From Streblospio benedicti (taxonomy: Eukaryota; Annelida; Polychaeta; Spionida; Spionidae): a DNA stretch of 64,000 nucleotides. Below the pieces are notes generated by a model. The model was not told the DNA's origin and did not search any database. It saw nothing but the letters and a program-made list of their open reading frames with translations. A program made the position numbers and the translations under genes. Shown here piece by piece: positions 23,497 to 38,300 of the stretch. The DNA lies in assembly GCA_019095985.1 (NCBI GenBank), contig CM032662.1:38430182-38494181 (forward strand), read 5' to 3'. The stretch's first letter is position 1. Every line of letters starts with the position of its first letter.

Positions 23497-26400
23497 CTGG
23501 AGAGGAGGAGGGAAGGTGTTAGAAACTTAGAACATCATAATCAATCAATCAACCAACCAAACAATCTATCAACCAATTGAATGCTGAATATATTTCCCCC
23601 CAACTTTGTGTATTTCAAGGTAAATCTATTTTGGCATAATAGGTTTTAGACAGTACACTACATTGTACATATCTATGTTTGGTATCTATATTGGATGCTC
23701 AAAATCCTGTGAAATACATTTCAAAATTTGATTTGTAAGAAAAATATTGCTATAATGCACTGAACTAGATACTTAATTGCATGTTAAGAAGTATTTTTCA
23801 TGCTAAAACATCAATTAAGATATTCTTAAAAATGAAAATAAAAATATATTTAGAACACCTTTTATACACAAATTTATAATAGATCTAATTAATGATAACA
23901 GGCAGCATTATAATCTATTGTATGGATTTCTTTCTGCTTGATTTATTGGGTTAAGCGATATTTTTTTTCAAGACTAATGATCTTTATTATGCGTAACCTG
24001 TTCTCTGAACATTAGTTATAATTCAGTTATGATCTATGACATGGGTGTCTGGGTTGAAATTATTTAATGTTACACATAATGGGCAAAAAAATATAATTTA
24101 ATCCTATTATGCCATATTAGAAGGTTAGATTACAATTATGGTTTTATTATGTTCGTTTTCTATAATATTTAGGGAAGTAGTTCTGATGAGAAAAAAAGTA
24201 CAATTTTACGCCTTTGGGAGCAATCAACATTTTTCCATGCTCGACACTTTTTCTTTAACAATCACCAAAAGTAATAGCATTTTAAACTAACTGAAACTAC
24301 TGAGAGATCATCAAAAATAGAAGTATGTAGCTGTTTACGATTGTTAGTTGTCAATATGTAACATGCTAATTAACCTCCACTTTTCAATGTCATTAATGAC
24401 TACTTTCATGGCTTTCTGAAGTGAACAGTTGTTCACATGAATCTTTTGAAATTCACACATTTCGTTCCATTGACTTTGCAAACTGTACTTAGTTTCAATG
24501 CAACTCAAACCCTCTATAATTATTCCTCAGGAATTTTCCCTAACTTTTGCATAAATTGACCCTACTTAATAGCAAGCAATAGTAATTATTTTTGCATGGA
24601 ATGAGATAACATCATTCTGAAAGTCGGTCCTGAAAGCGACATTTGTCATTAACAAGTACATTTCTAATAATTGTTTGGCAAGCTGCAATCTTTTTATAAA
24701 TATTCATGTACCTATCTAACAGCACATGTCAGGAAATTTACATACTAACTTCCACTATAAACATGATATGTTACTTGGCTAGATTGATCTGACTATATTG
24801 TTCCTATTGTTACTTTCCCTGTCAGTTGGTTTTATGCACGGACAAACATCTATAATAGTTGGTCGACCGAAATACTGTAACATAATTTTCATGTGTGATT
24901 TGACATAGGAATGTCCAATTATTTAGCTACTCATTATTAAATCAATACTCAGAATGTCAGATATATATTGCCAACATATTCCCATAAAAGTTCTGTGTCA
25001 TGTTCTTCCTTATGTCTGTAGTGATATCAAATACTTTTTAACGCAGAATTCATTGATAAATAACTACTAAAAAGACATTTTCAGCACGATATTGTCGATA
25101 TTATCATTGTTATGTTACATGCCAACATTTTAATGATACATAATGATGTTTTAACCCTTAAGCAAAAAAATGTCATAACATTAAAACTTTTCATAAGTAC
25201 AACATCAAAGGAAAAGAATATGTCAAAGCATGATAATGCCTTGTAATTACTTTACCTGTTATGAATCTAGTTCAAGGTTAATAATATTGAAATAGATAAA
25301 GTTTATATATTCCATTTTTCTAGCACCTAGTAATCCAATATACAGCAGACACTCTTAAAGCAGTCAAATCATTTCCTTTTTTCTTATCAATCCAGTACTT
25401 AAATTCGTCACAACAATGCTTGCCCATATAAAGTCCTATGCAAATAACTTACATACTTGTCAAATATCGCATGCTTGACATGCATTTTCGCATTCACTGT
25501 TTTGAAACGTTACTTCATAAGTTTTCATAATCCTTTAAATCCTTTAAAGTATAATGTAATTCAAGCACGAAAATACCTTGCAAGCTTAATTATGTATCCA
25601 ACGTTCCACTTATAAATGCATGTCCTTCTTTCTATCCGCTTTAAAAAGAATATTGATGACCACAAAAAGTTACAAGTCCTGCCTCGAAAAGCTTTGATGT
25701 GATCAGCTGCGCTGAAAGAATGGCTGTTGAATTCAGAGATACAGGTGCGCCCTCCCTCTACATATACTTGATAGCTTAAAATAAGTCTGCCAACTTTCCG
25801 AGGCTTGTTATGTTGCAAAGCATGCTTTATTTTTCAAAAGTTTAAATTTTTGTTTGATAGAAATAACAAGTTTAATAATATTTAACCATAAAAAGGTATG
25901 AATAAGATTAGGGTTTATTTGGTATGAGGACGTTGTGGGTGGCACTGTCCTGTTGGTGCTCAGCAAATATATATCAATGTATATGTTTGCGTTATGAACT
26001 AAGTGGCAAGCCTCGAGCGTGAATCCTGTACATGAACATTCAATATTAGTGAGCACCCCTAAAACAAAAGACAAATGAAAAATGCTTCATTAAGATTTAA
26101 CACTAAAAACAAAATTCAAGATCGACAGCAGAAGAGAGATATGCCAAATCTTACCACTACAAAAAATACTGCAGTTCAAATAATCCCAATGCACAGGCAT
26201 AAAATATTTAAAAGTGTATATGTTTGCGTTATGAACTGTGGCAAGCCTCGCACCCCTAAACAATAGACAAATGAAAAATGCTTCATGCCAACATACCTCT
26301 TCCACCAGTGGATTCAACACTAAAACAAAATTCAAAAGCTACGATTTGCAGAATGAAGAGACATTGAATATTAAAAGGTTATTTAATGTGCACAGGCATT

Positions 26401-29176
26401 TTTTATGGTAAAACGTAATAAAACAAACCTTAGATACTGGAATGAGCCATAAAAGTACGTAACCAAAGACCATAACAGGTATAAGCTTTGGACAGCGAAG
26501 AGGATTGAGTGGTAAACGTGATTTTTTTATGGATAAAGCTAAAACTGAGTGATCGACCCTAGTTTGTCACCCCACATTAAGTGGAAAAAGAATATTCTGA
26601 TGAAAACATTGATTAGACATTTTTGAAAAGTCTGCGGTCCTTAGTTTATAACACAACCACCAACCGAAGATGAGGTATTTGGAAAAATATCCATACAGAG
26701 ATGTCAGGCATATGATAGATGCCCTGGAGGGATTTTAAGCACCACTACACAGTCAAATACCTTGTTTCCTTAAACCCCAATGGTCATATCAATTTCATGA
26801 ATTTTGTGTCCAGGCCCGGGGATGGGGATGGGGTGGTTGCATCAGCGACAACTATGTAACGAAAAACTAATCTTCTAGACATTTTGAATTATTCTAGTAA
26901 GGTATGATTTGTGGGCCCCTGAATTATGGGAGGTGAGATGGGATATATATACATAGTAAACGATGTAAAAAGTATCAAAATTAATCAGGATCAAACATCT
27001 GGACAGTCAAATCAAAATTTACAATCATAATGCAAACGAATTCATCCAAACTACAATGTTTGGTCGTTTCTCTCGGATAGACGGCAGGGCAAAAGATACT
27101 ATAAACGTAAATTTATAAGTTGGTGATTTTCAAAATGATTGGTCACTAAAATTTCTTTTTACACTTAGCAATCACTCAATTCTTACCAAAAATACCTTGT
27201 TTTGTACTTAATTCATTTTTCATCAATATATGGTTATCAGAATAACTCAATAAAGATATGTAATGTTTATGTTAAAAAGAACAGGCATTCATGTTTACAT
27301 TTCAAAATGTATTAATGTTAAGAATGTTTCATTTACCAATCACAAAACCACAAATATCAGTACTTATTTATTTTTGTATCAAATATATATCACATAATAC
27401 ATAAACGGGTAAAAAATATAGTACAAGATAATCTACGAGCATAAAATGTAAAATGGATAAAATTAGAGATTATTTAAAATGAATAAATGCCATCAACTAT
27501 TTTACTTCCACAATAAAGTATCTAAAAAGACCCTCCAATTTAAACTACTTTCTTCCAAGCGTAAAGTTACTTTGTCCTCTAAATTGGACAGCCAGGTTAT
27601 GTCAAATTAGACATTTATGTAGCCATTTAAATATATACCATGTTATATAATATGTAAATTGCCTAAATAAGATAATATTACAAACATATCTATCAACACA
27701 TTTAAGATCTTGTATCGATAGTGCAAAGTGTATAAACTGAATAGATTGCCAATACTTTCCCTTGAAGATTGAAATGTACATCTAATTTATTTAGATAATA
27801 AAATCCACGAGTGCACTTCAGTTAAAAAATGTTCTCCATACAACAAAATATCAACAGTTGTCTTCTTTGCCGAGATTCTTCCAAGCAAGATCATTCAAAT
27901 ATACACTATAGCAGTCAATAAATTTAAATCAAAAATCCTAAAGACTTTAACTAATGAATACTGAGGGTTCTCTATATCAAGTCGTACAGAAGGTATTTAA
28001 TATTTATATACAACATGTACTCCTAATATTTTGTGCCATAGAGCATCTGTCACTTGAAGTACTCGGAAAACTGCGAATGTAAATAATATCTATAAAGGTT
28101 GGAGTTCAAAATGTTTTAGTCGATTGTTTTTTATTTATACATACACACAACAATTAAATTTTCTCCACGCTTAGAAGTGTAACGATACGTCTTTGATATT
28201 GAAACGTGTAATCAGATCTACAGATTTTTTTCTGTTCATACATTGTATATGCATGTTTTGATAGGACTCAAAAGTATTACATACCAGAAACTACATTTCT
28301 CAACTTGCTCCATATCACAAAGAAATGTAAACAGAATGGTCAACTCAAAGTCCTCCAAACTAACAGCTTGTGAACGTTGCCTGTAAACATCACTACTACA
28401 ATTATAATGTTTAAGTTGTTGAATCTGCTTTCATATCAACCCATTTCACGCGCATGCTTTCATGCATTCCCTCTGTCCCTATGCCCATAAAAAGATTTTA
28501 AACAGTCACAAAATTAGCACAGCAATTAAAAAGTGGCGTTTGTCATGAAGAAATTCACGTATAGCGCAGGGTTTGTGTACATGTTGGTGGTCACATGGTA
28601 GAGGCTCTTTTTGGTTTCGACATGATAGATGCGCGATAATAGTCCATATCCATATACAATATCCAATATGATAATAATAAACACGCAAGGAGTGATGGTC
28701 TGCACTTTCTTCAATCCTTCCAATGCAAATACCCAAAATCACAATCATTCTCCTTTCTCTATATTGTTTCAGTTCATCATGTCAGTTTGTACCATATAAA
28801 ACAATACTTTAGTTCATAAAATAAACCAAACACATTCACTGAATTATATATATTGCACTGTACTCCTGCGGTCACAAATATATTTTCCGCAATTGAACTC
28901 TCTTTATTTCTTTATGATAATGGATAAAAAAAGAAGTCTAAAAACGGATAAATTCTAATGTGTGTTTCCAAAGCTTGCTTGCGTAGTCATATATACCATA
29001 GAGAACTGGGAAAGAGAGGAATAGAATTGCTGATAATATCACTCCGGTTTGTAGAAGAAAACCATAACACAAAACAAATCTCTATAATAAAGATGTTTGT
29101 TGGATGAAGCGTCATGTGATGTCACCACCACAATTTCACTTTCATTAAAGGTCCCACAACGTCAAGATTTGCGTGG
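23497..29176. other. Gene-free stretch between the SEC14 gene and TspO-like copy A
   Basis: AT-rich, with short ORFs only and no recognisable protein. It should contain the 5' UTR exon and promoter of the SEC14 gene and the poly(A) site of copy A. An AATAAA on the minus strand at 28903-28908 is one possible signal. The tandem duplication at 25979-26338 is the only clear structure. A CAAT/CAAC-rich run at 23537-23575 lies just 5' of the SEC14 first-exon acceptor. Confidence 0.5.
25979..26338. repeat. Partial tandem duplication
   Basis: TATATGTTTGCGTTATGAAC, GGCAAGCCTCG, CACCCCTAAA and GACAAATGAAAAATGCTTCA occur in order at 25980-26090 and again at 26217-26286. The second copy lacks ~35 bases of the middle. 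No gene is recognised here. Confidence 0.7.
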
Positions 29177-29330
29177 TAGAGTTCGAACATTAACCCTCTT
29201 TGCCCCATGTTCTACACTTCACTCAGTGATAGAGTTCAAACGTTAACCCTCTGTGTGCCATGTTCTACACTTCACTCAGTGATAGAGTTAGAACGTTAAC
29301 CCTCTGTGCCCCACGTTCTACACTTCGCTC
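29177..29330 (-). repeat. Three-copy 53-base tandem repeat over the stop codon of copy A
   Basis: Units start at 29177, 29230 and 29283 (TAGAGTTCGAAC, TAGAGTTCAAAC, TAGAGTTAGAAC) and share AACCCTCTGTG and GTTCTACACTTC. The last codons and the TAG stop of TspO-like copy A lie in the unit at 29283-29330; the other two are 3' UTR. Confidence 0.9.
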
Positions 29331-32300
29331 TCGGCTGCTGATGTTGGCAACAGACGTCCCCTGCCAGTCGCTCCTACACTCTCTCCCGGGTTTTGATGAG
29401 GAGGACGGTTACAGTGTCTCCACAGCATCATGATCACCTTGAGAAAAAAATATTATATACTAGACTTTAAAAGATTTTAAATGATATACATGTTTTGATT
29501 CAAACCAAAAGATTTCAAAAGATATACATGTATCAAATTGATCAAATGTCTAATGAATATCTAATGATCGAATATCGAATGTCTATCACAAGCAATTCAC
29601 ATTTCTACATTTCAAAAACGAACCATATGTGGCTATTCTACACTACTACAGTAGTCCACATTGCCCTTACAAACAAGCAAATTCTTTTCAAAACTCATCT
29701 TCCAACGTAACTCAATCTACCTGCATAATGTTGGTTATTACGTCTTTATCTGGGTTCTTTTCGAAGAGGACACTCACGTGTCGAAACGTTGGAAAACATC
29801 TTTAAATACATGAAATAAAATCAGTCTTGGAAGTCAAATCCTCCAACAAAAAGAACTCACAAAAAATACGTAATAACCAACGATGAGACAATCTATGATG
29901 TCTAAACTTAAACAAATTGCAAACCTTCATAATGGCCACCATTCTATACTACTAATGCACAGGGTCCTTCCAAGCAAATCAAATTTTATTCTACCTTCAT
30001 AATGGCCACAGCGCACGCAGCAGCCAGAAGAACCGCCGAGAACGTGGAATTTGCGTTTCCCACCACATAGTTCTGGTCATTGGAGCCGAACAGAGCAACG
30101 ATGATGACCAGGTAGTGGCTGAACGTGTAGCGGATAAAACGGTCAAGCAGAAAGGTGTCGAGGATGACGTAGACTAACACCACAGCGCTCAGCACGCCGA
30201 GACACACGCTGCATGCCGTCTGGAAAATTGGGCAAATGTTAGAAATATTGTACTCTGTGGAAAAGATGGATATCCAATCATTTTTCATACTATAAACAAG
30301 AATTTTAAGATGCCATTAGGAACCAGTAGAACTTCTAATGGCATCTTAAAATTCTTGTTTATATCATGAATGAAGGAACCCAAGATGATAGAAGTGTTCA
30401 TTCTTTGATTTTTCATACTATGTTTTCTTTCTATGCTCTAAGTTATAAACATAACAAATTTCCAAAATGTTTTAAGTTTTATTAACGTTTTTCAACTCTA
30501 CAACTATGTATAGACTTGATGAAATTGCTAATAGATTTCTAAATAAAAAGTCGTTTATGGTAAATTGCTTTTTTTTCAAATTTTCGTGCCGTGAACACTT
30601 CATCAGATTATCACATGCAGTTTCATGATACAAACAACGGCTAAACAAACATTTTTATAGAAATATTGTACTTAGTATTGCATGACTTTTTTTGAATAAG
30701 TAACAAATCTCACATTTTACATAAGTTTCAAAAGAAATTGATTTTTGAAAAGCATAACGCTATTTGTCTATGGACAAACCGGTGCTTAAATAAGTAAAAG
30801 CACTTTTGGACTTTTACGTGAATGATAAACACTTCAGAGGCTAGAACCATGAAGTGAGGAATAATTAGTCTCGTCATTATACAGTAGAACCTTTCTATTA
30901 GGACCACCTTGGGAACCGATGTTATGTGGTCTCAATACAGAGGTGGTCTCTACACAGAGGTTCATTCTGGTATATGAAGATTTGGGACGGTGAAAAGTGC
31001 TCTCATAATAGATGCAGTCTCAATAGAGAGGTGGTTTCATTGGAGGTTCTATTATACATTGAATTTGATTGATTTCATTGTATTTGATGGCTTGATTCTG
31101 ACCTGGTGAGCGATCTCGGCGAAGTAGATGAGAACGATGGCGAAGTTGAGCATCGCAGCCACGAACACCCAGGTGGCGTAGAACGCGAGGCCGTTATGGA
31201 CGACGAAGCGGATGAGCCACGCCTCACGCATCAGGTCACGTCTGCCGGCAGACGAACAGTTAGGTCAGGGTAGTTACAATTTATTAAACAAGTTCATTAG
31301 CTATGTATTAGATACTATATATTAAATGAATTCTTCTTATCAATAGCTGAATATTGGATATTAAAAATAGTCTAATATTTCAAAGGCTGTCAGTCCATCT
31401 TTTTCAAACAAATGAGGTCATTTACTTGAAAGTAAACAACCTCAAGGTTGTTTACTTTCAAGTAAATGACCTCCAATATTCAGCTATTGATAAGAAAAAT
31501 TCTTTTAATATATACTGGGGTAGTTAAAATTTAATTTGGACAAAGAACCTGTCAGGTTCACAACCAATTAAGATTATATTTACAATTTGGATTATAGAAC
31601 TAAGCAGGTAGATACCGTAAAGTAATTGAATCATGACACCCACTGCTTTATACCACATGACAAAACTCAACTGGACATGTGATAATAGTATGTTTTGTGC
31701 AATAAAAAATTAATCAAAGTTATGTCATCTATTTCTCATTTATCAGGTCTTGCGTGTAAGGTTGTAGATTTACATGTATTAAACTGTGTTTTTGCAAGTT
31801 GCATGGGTTTGATGTAATTTATGATGAGTTGCAGTTTTATATTACATTTAAAAATCTACAGACAATTTGTGTGCGTGTGTGCGTGCGTGCGAGCGTGTGT
31901 GAATGTAGTTCAACAATTTTTTTTTTCTGGAAAAGGCTTTTATCGCATTTTAGCTATTGACTAATCCATTTGCATATACTTATTTCAATAAAATATGTTT
32001 CAACTAACTGTTCAATCAAAATATAAAGAGTTTAAAACGATTTACACACAACTACAAATTCTTTTGAAAGCTAATCTTGGGAGAGCTTTAGTACTGAACC
32101 TCGGACTAGTTCACTCCATTTTACATCAGGTGATGTTGGTGGTGATGGTGTCATAACTGAGACCAGATTACTTGTAACAGATGGAACGAACTATTTCAGG
32201 GCTTTTGTTTTGTTCTGAATCTGAAAACCAAACCACGGGCACATACATCGTAGAGGGTAGAAGCCACCTGAGAGTAGTCTAATGAGTGGCCATTCTTTTT

Positions 32301-35300
32301 CCCTTCATTGTTTACCTACTAGAATAGTAGTATTCTAGAATAGGAGTAATCTAGTAGGTAAACAATGAAGGGAAAAAGAATGGCCACTCATTAGACTAGT
32401 CTCAGTTGCTTTCTACCCTCTACAATGCATGTGCCCGAGCACCAAACCACCACTGACAGACCTGGTAGACTAATAAAGAAAATAAAAAAGAACTATATTT
32501 TCAGTCCTTTTTCGTGACAAGTGCCAGTGCTACTGAGTACTCACTCTTTGAGCGTGTGCAGCTGGCCGGTGAGCGCGTGTGACGAGAACGCGAGACACAG
32601 ATAGAGGGCGGCGGAGAGCAGCAGCAGGACGGGGAACGATCCGAGCATGAGCTCGCGGTCCCACAGGAACACCCACGCGATGCTCAGACCGCTCGCCAGG
32701 TTGTACACCAGGTACAGCTGGAAAACAATGGAAGAACAACTTAATATATCATAGAATGCAAGCTTCAATTGGGTTCCATTATGTCCTGCACTGCCATTGG
32801 TCAAATTATAGTGTTACCTAAACATTGGAACCTGATTGAACATGCACGCAAGCAACTTTTCTTGTGCACCATTTGTCTCAAGGTAAACAACTTGCATAAA
32901 GGGTATTTTTGACAATTTTTTCATATATAAGGATATACACGTATAAGAATATACTTAAATCGGGTCCACGGTCAACGTGTTACACAGAAATTGAATAAAC
33001 TCGTTTTATATATTTTCCCTAAGTTTGCATGTGAATTCAATTCTACTTTCATGCCTCTCACTGTCCAATGCCAAGTAGAAGCTCCTACCACTGTATTGAA
33101 CATAGCTGAAATTCAAAACATCTTCCATTCTATTATCATTCAAAGTTTCTATACCAAGCAATATTCGAATCAACATTTGAACCAACTTGCTAGGCCAATT
33201 ACTTTTACCCAAGGCCGGCCTGGTACATAAAGTTAATTGCTTAATCAAATGAACACTTTGTAAACTTTAGACAGGATTTGAAATGATTTTGACTTATCTC
33301 AGACAGAATATTATCAATTTATGTTTTTTCTTCTATTTACAGACCAAAAAACAACAATAATGCATTGGGACAAACCTTAATAGGCATGGTGCCAAGTGCC
33401 ACATACAAGTATCCCCCTCCGCCATCAGTGCTCCCTCCCTGGGAGGCGCCACTGCTGGGCACCCTCCGGAACACGGTGGACAGGGCATATGCGAGGAACG
33501 CAAGCTGCCACAAGTAGATGATGACCCAGACGGAGAACGTCCATCCGGCTGGAGTGATCTCCAGGTAGTACTTGTCAATGATGTCACCGGTCTTGTTGAG
33601 GAACAGGCCTGCAAGGGACAAATGTGTTTTGATTTTTTAAATCATAGTTGTTTTTAGCTTCTCTCTCTTTTTAGCAAGCATATTTCTACCATGAGAGACA
33701 CAGCTGAAGTTAGGTTTTACAACCCTAAGTTTCCATTTGGCTGTATCAAGTGGCCCTGGTAGGACTCCAACTCACGACTGTGAGATCAGAATGATACCAT
33801 CATCCCAAGCAGCGAGCTGTTAAAAGGTTACACGGCTGAACCGTGGTTTCTGTAACCCCAGCTTACATACTAGGTCAGTTATCTTAACCCACCGGTCATG
33901 GGTTTGAATAGTCAGTTTTTGAGTATTATCTGCTGTTCAACTATCATTTACGCCAAATCCATTGAAGTGCAGTTATGTTCTTTCTCAACCCCCTGAAAGG
34001 ATTTATTGCTGCTGGTTTGTGAGAAAAGAGTTTCATACCCTGCATAAGGGACTTCATAAATGAATTGACAATTTTAGGGACTACTGTCATAAGCTAAACA
34101 ATGCATATTATCGGACGACTTGACTCTTCTCTATTCACAAATGATCTGTACTGCCATATACAAGTTGCAACTTACAAGAGGATTTGCTTTGCTTAATGGT
34201 TGTTTGTTTGATTATTTTCTCCATTCTTCGAGACCGGTTTAGTCATTTTGATCAGACAACTTGACATAAGATCCACAGCACACTTGTTTGTTTTTGAGTC
34301 ATCCCTTGGTGCATAAAATAATGCAACTTAGGTTTAATTCAGGGATATATATTCTCCACTTTTAGGCGGTTTGTGAATTATAAAAGTACATTTTGCATTG
34401 CAATTTTAAGATTTTGGGTTGTAAAATTGAGAACTTTTGTTTCACTGGAGATGATTACACACTAATAAAGGGACAGACACAAAATCATTCATTATTTCTG
34501 AGATCATCCAGTCTAGACTGCATCAAGGGTTGAAATATAAACATATCTACAAGAAAGTTGAAAAGATTTTCATTTAGTATTCTGTCTATCCATTTTTATC
34601 ATAGGGACCTACGATAATTGACAAAGCTCCTTTCAACAATATTTTAGCTGTCAAGTTTAATTTGCTTGTAGAGTGCTGAATAAACAGATTATATCTTGAA
34701 ATTGCCAAGTTTGTATGCGCATTAAATTAACAAAAACATAAAATATTTTACTATCTTTTCAGCATTCTTGTTCACCAACAAAGTATGTTTATTCAAATGT
34801 TACGTAATTAAGACAAGTATTTTCTTTTCACTTTTTACATATATAATACTGTGATACTCCCTTAAAAACAGTAAATTTTTATTTGATTAAATCTGGCTAA
34901 GCTCAAAGAATCAACAAAAAAATGAGACTTGCAAATTTTGAGTGCTATCAGCATCAATAAATTATACAGCAGATACATCACTTAACAATTAAGTCTAATG
35001 ACAGTCTGTAAAATTATTTTTTTATACAGTTTCAAGCTTACAAACAGTATTTTGAACGTGTATTTTACAATAGTGCAATTCTAAATTCTTCAAGTATTGC
35101 CAATTTCCAAGTCTAAAAGACTCCACTTGTACGGTTTGAAGAAAAATTCCCAACCAAAAGAATTGTTAAACGCAGACGTAATCTCAAACCTAACAAAGTT
35201 TTTTTACTTCAGCTGAGAGTCACTGGATGTTATCACAAGTGAACGTTTTACAACAGTCTTCTAACAGGGCTAGAAAAAGCAACCTAAAACGAAATGTTGA

Positions 35301-38300
35301 TCGTTTTCAATGACAAAGTCAATTACTTGTTTACACATCTTATCTTGACTCAAAGGTTTTTGAAAATGGTTCCGATTTCATTAGTTTTTCAAAATGATGA
35401 CAATTTCTCTATTTAATAATAAATGCATATTCAACTGTATGACAGATTATCTTAGTTAGCAATAAACAAATTTGATTCTATGTGAACGATATTTAAATTA
35501 TATTTAATAAACCCAGTGAGAGTTATCTTTGATCTAACGCATTTCATAATGCACTATATCATTAATATTCATATTACATTCTTGTATAGCAAAATTGAAG
35601 AAAAAAATTACAGGAAATACACAGTTGATTCAATAAAAATTTCATCTATGAGGTACTTAAATACATATTACCTTAATTTAGACAAGATATAGGTGGTTAA
35701 AAGAGTTCTTGGTTTTGCTTGTAACATAGTAAAATAAAAACACAGAAGAATAAATAAGTTCAAACAGGTACGACAATTCATTTATAATGAATTTTCACAG
35801 TTTCATTGCTTCTGTGTTTATAAGACATAGACAGTTTGTATTAGCCTTAGAAAGGCTAAGTTTGTATGCCATCTCAACAAAACACCTACAAAGAATGATG
35901 ACTCATTAGATATGAAAGTTGCGGAGTCCGGAAATTTTAGGTCAGCCGATATAGGTCAAAGCTGCAACTATCTGTTACATATTTTGCTACCTCCATCCTG
36001 TACACAGAATAGACAACAGTTAGTTGGACAGGCAAATTACCACGTTGAAACATGAGCATACAATGGAGAGTGGAAAACTACCACCATGTTATATATTAGA
36101 ATTTTAAGATACCAATAGAAACCATTGGGGCTCACATGTTATCGTTTGATCAGACTAAATAGCAGAAAAAGTGTGCAAAGATATCATGATATTAAGTTTT
36201 ATGCACAACTTGGTGGTTCGCAATGAGAACTAAAAAGTAAAGCGGAAATAAATGGGGAAAAACGGTTGTGCCTAGACCAAATACTGAAGAACCTCAAATC
36301 AAGACCATCTCTCCATTGAAACCACCCAATATACAAAGACCATTTCTCGTGGGTCCAAACCTCCATAAGGAGACTTATCTCTATACAGAGAACACCTTTC
36401 TATTGAGACCATTGTAGGGTAGCCACTAGGTGGTCTTAATTGAGAGCGTCTACTGTAAGTATTCATTCTTCTTGGTTTCTGGTATGAAAGCCTGATAACA
36501 TTAATAAGCAGAGCAAGTTAAAACATGGTAAAAAAAGAAAAGACCAACAGCCAAAATACCGCTTCAAAATGGCATTTGTGAACTATTCGAATTTTTCAAG
36601 GTTACGCTACTGGACGTCCACATTCAGGGGAAAATGACAAATATACAGAAAACAATCAATAACAGAATCATTAAAATTCAGCCGATAAAAAAACCCTACT
36701 TTCATACAATGAGTTGGTACAAAAAAAGTGCAAGGTCGTATATCATTATTTTTGTAGCTACAAAACGATTCATTTGTACATCTTGTTGATCATCTTACGT
36801 AAGCAGTTACATGTGAGGAACATAAAAAATGGTTATCTACGACGCTAAAACTAAGAAACCAGTTTTGTCAAGTTGTCAGTTTGTAACAATCTCTAAACCT
36901 CAATAACAATCTTTGATGTATTTAATGTGTTTATTAATGATGTTATCTCTATAAATGTATTTGAGTTGATATTTTAATTAGTTTCTAATTGACTTCATTC
37001 ATCTTACACAAGACACAATGAACTTATATTAACAGTTTTCTAATCTGCAAGTAGTAAACAGTGAATTAATTTTGTCTTGTGTATGTTGAATCATGCCCAT
37101 GATAGTATATAACGAACATGATTTAATCAGTTCAGTTTTAAAATTCTTTAAAAACATTCAAAAGCAAGTTTATAGAATTTTTAAAAACAGTAAACATAAA
37201 CTAAGAATGAATAGTCTCTAAACCTGCATAAACTCCTTCGTTAGATTGCAATTTGTACTGCAAAACTCCACTTTTATCATCATGTTCATGGGTAGTTTTG
37301 GACAGTTGAGCATAAATTTAGAGAGAGTACACAATCATTACGGCCAGTTTATTGATAATAAACTGTATACACTAATCATCAGCTGCTAGACTAGATCAAT
37401 ATAATTGGTTTTAATTATGTATATGTTTGACCTCCTTTATAGTTTTAGGAATTTCATCTGTTCGGCAGAATGAATTAGTATACTATAAGTATATTTACTT
37501 GCAATATACAGGTGCTAAAAATATGCCTTTGACATTATATGTATACACAAATATAAAGTTTAAAACCTAAATAATATATTTCAATATGTCTAGTCTACAA
37601 TAATAAACTCTTGGGCTGGGTAGACCAGCATTCTTATCATTTGTATTTTTTATTTCCTTTCTTGAATACTGGACATAAACTTCATAAATTGTATCAACGT
37701 AAAACCATTTTTCCCAAAATGATTTTGCAAACCATCAAGTATACCTGTATCAAGGTTTATGTGCCATACTGCACATTATAATATATACACACATTAACGT
37801 AATTTTACAACAGAGCAAATTTCTGGTATAGTGTCAAAAGCACGTGTTCAAAATACAATCATTATTCACCTCCTTGGTGACCTTCAGCAAAGAAAGGGGT
37901 CATTCAGAGCTTGACCAGAAACTGGGTTAATGGAACATTAACCAAATTATATACATGTACATGATATACAGTAGAACCTTTTGTACACAGGCGGGTAGTT
38001 CACAATTATATGTACTTAGATACTTGCCACAACAAGCTATTATCTACCATTTGTTGCTCAATGATATGATAATATATTATATATGAACCCTAATAACGGG
38101 GGAGCTGATTAAACCCTCGTTATCTCAACATTGCTTACTAAGCATCTCAAATTTTCTGTTACACCGAAACTCGAGAGGTTAGTTTTTCAAAGATTTTCAA
38201 TCTTTTTTATCAACATAATTTGGTTGGTTGTCTTGAATATTGGTTACTATTTTTAAGTGTTATGCCTACAGATTCCAGATAATGAGTTTCTAATGTATGC

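Noticed and set aside
22893-23580. Frames of 181 (minus) and 200 (plus) residues over the SGYQD exon
   Set aside because: A 21-base repeat without stops stays open in several frames. Only the frame that splices in phase to the SEC14 exons is supported.
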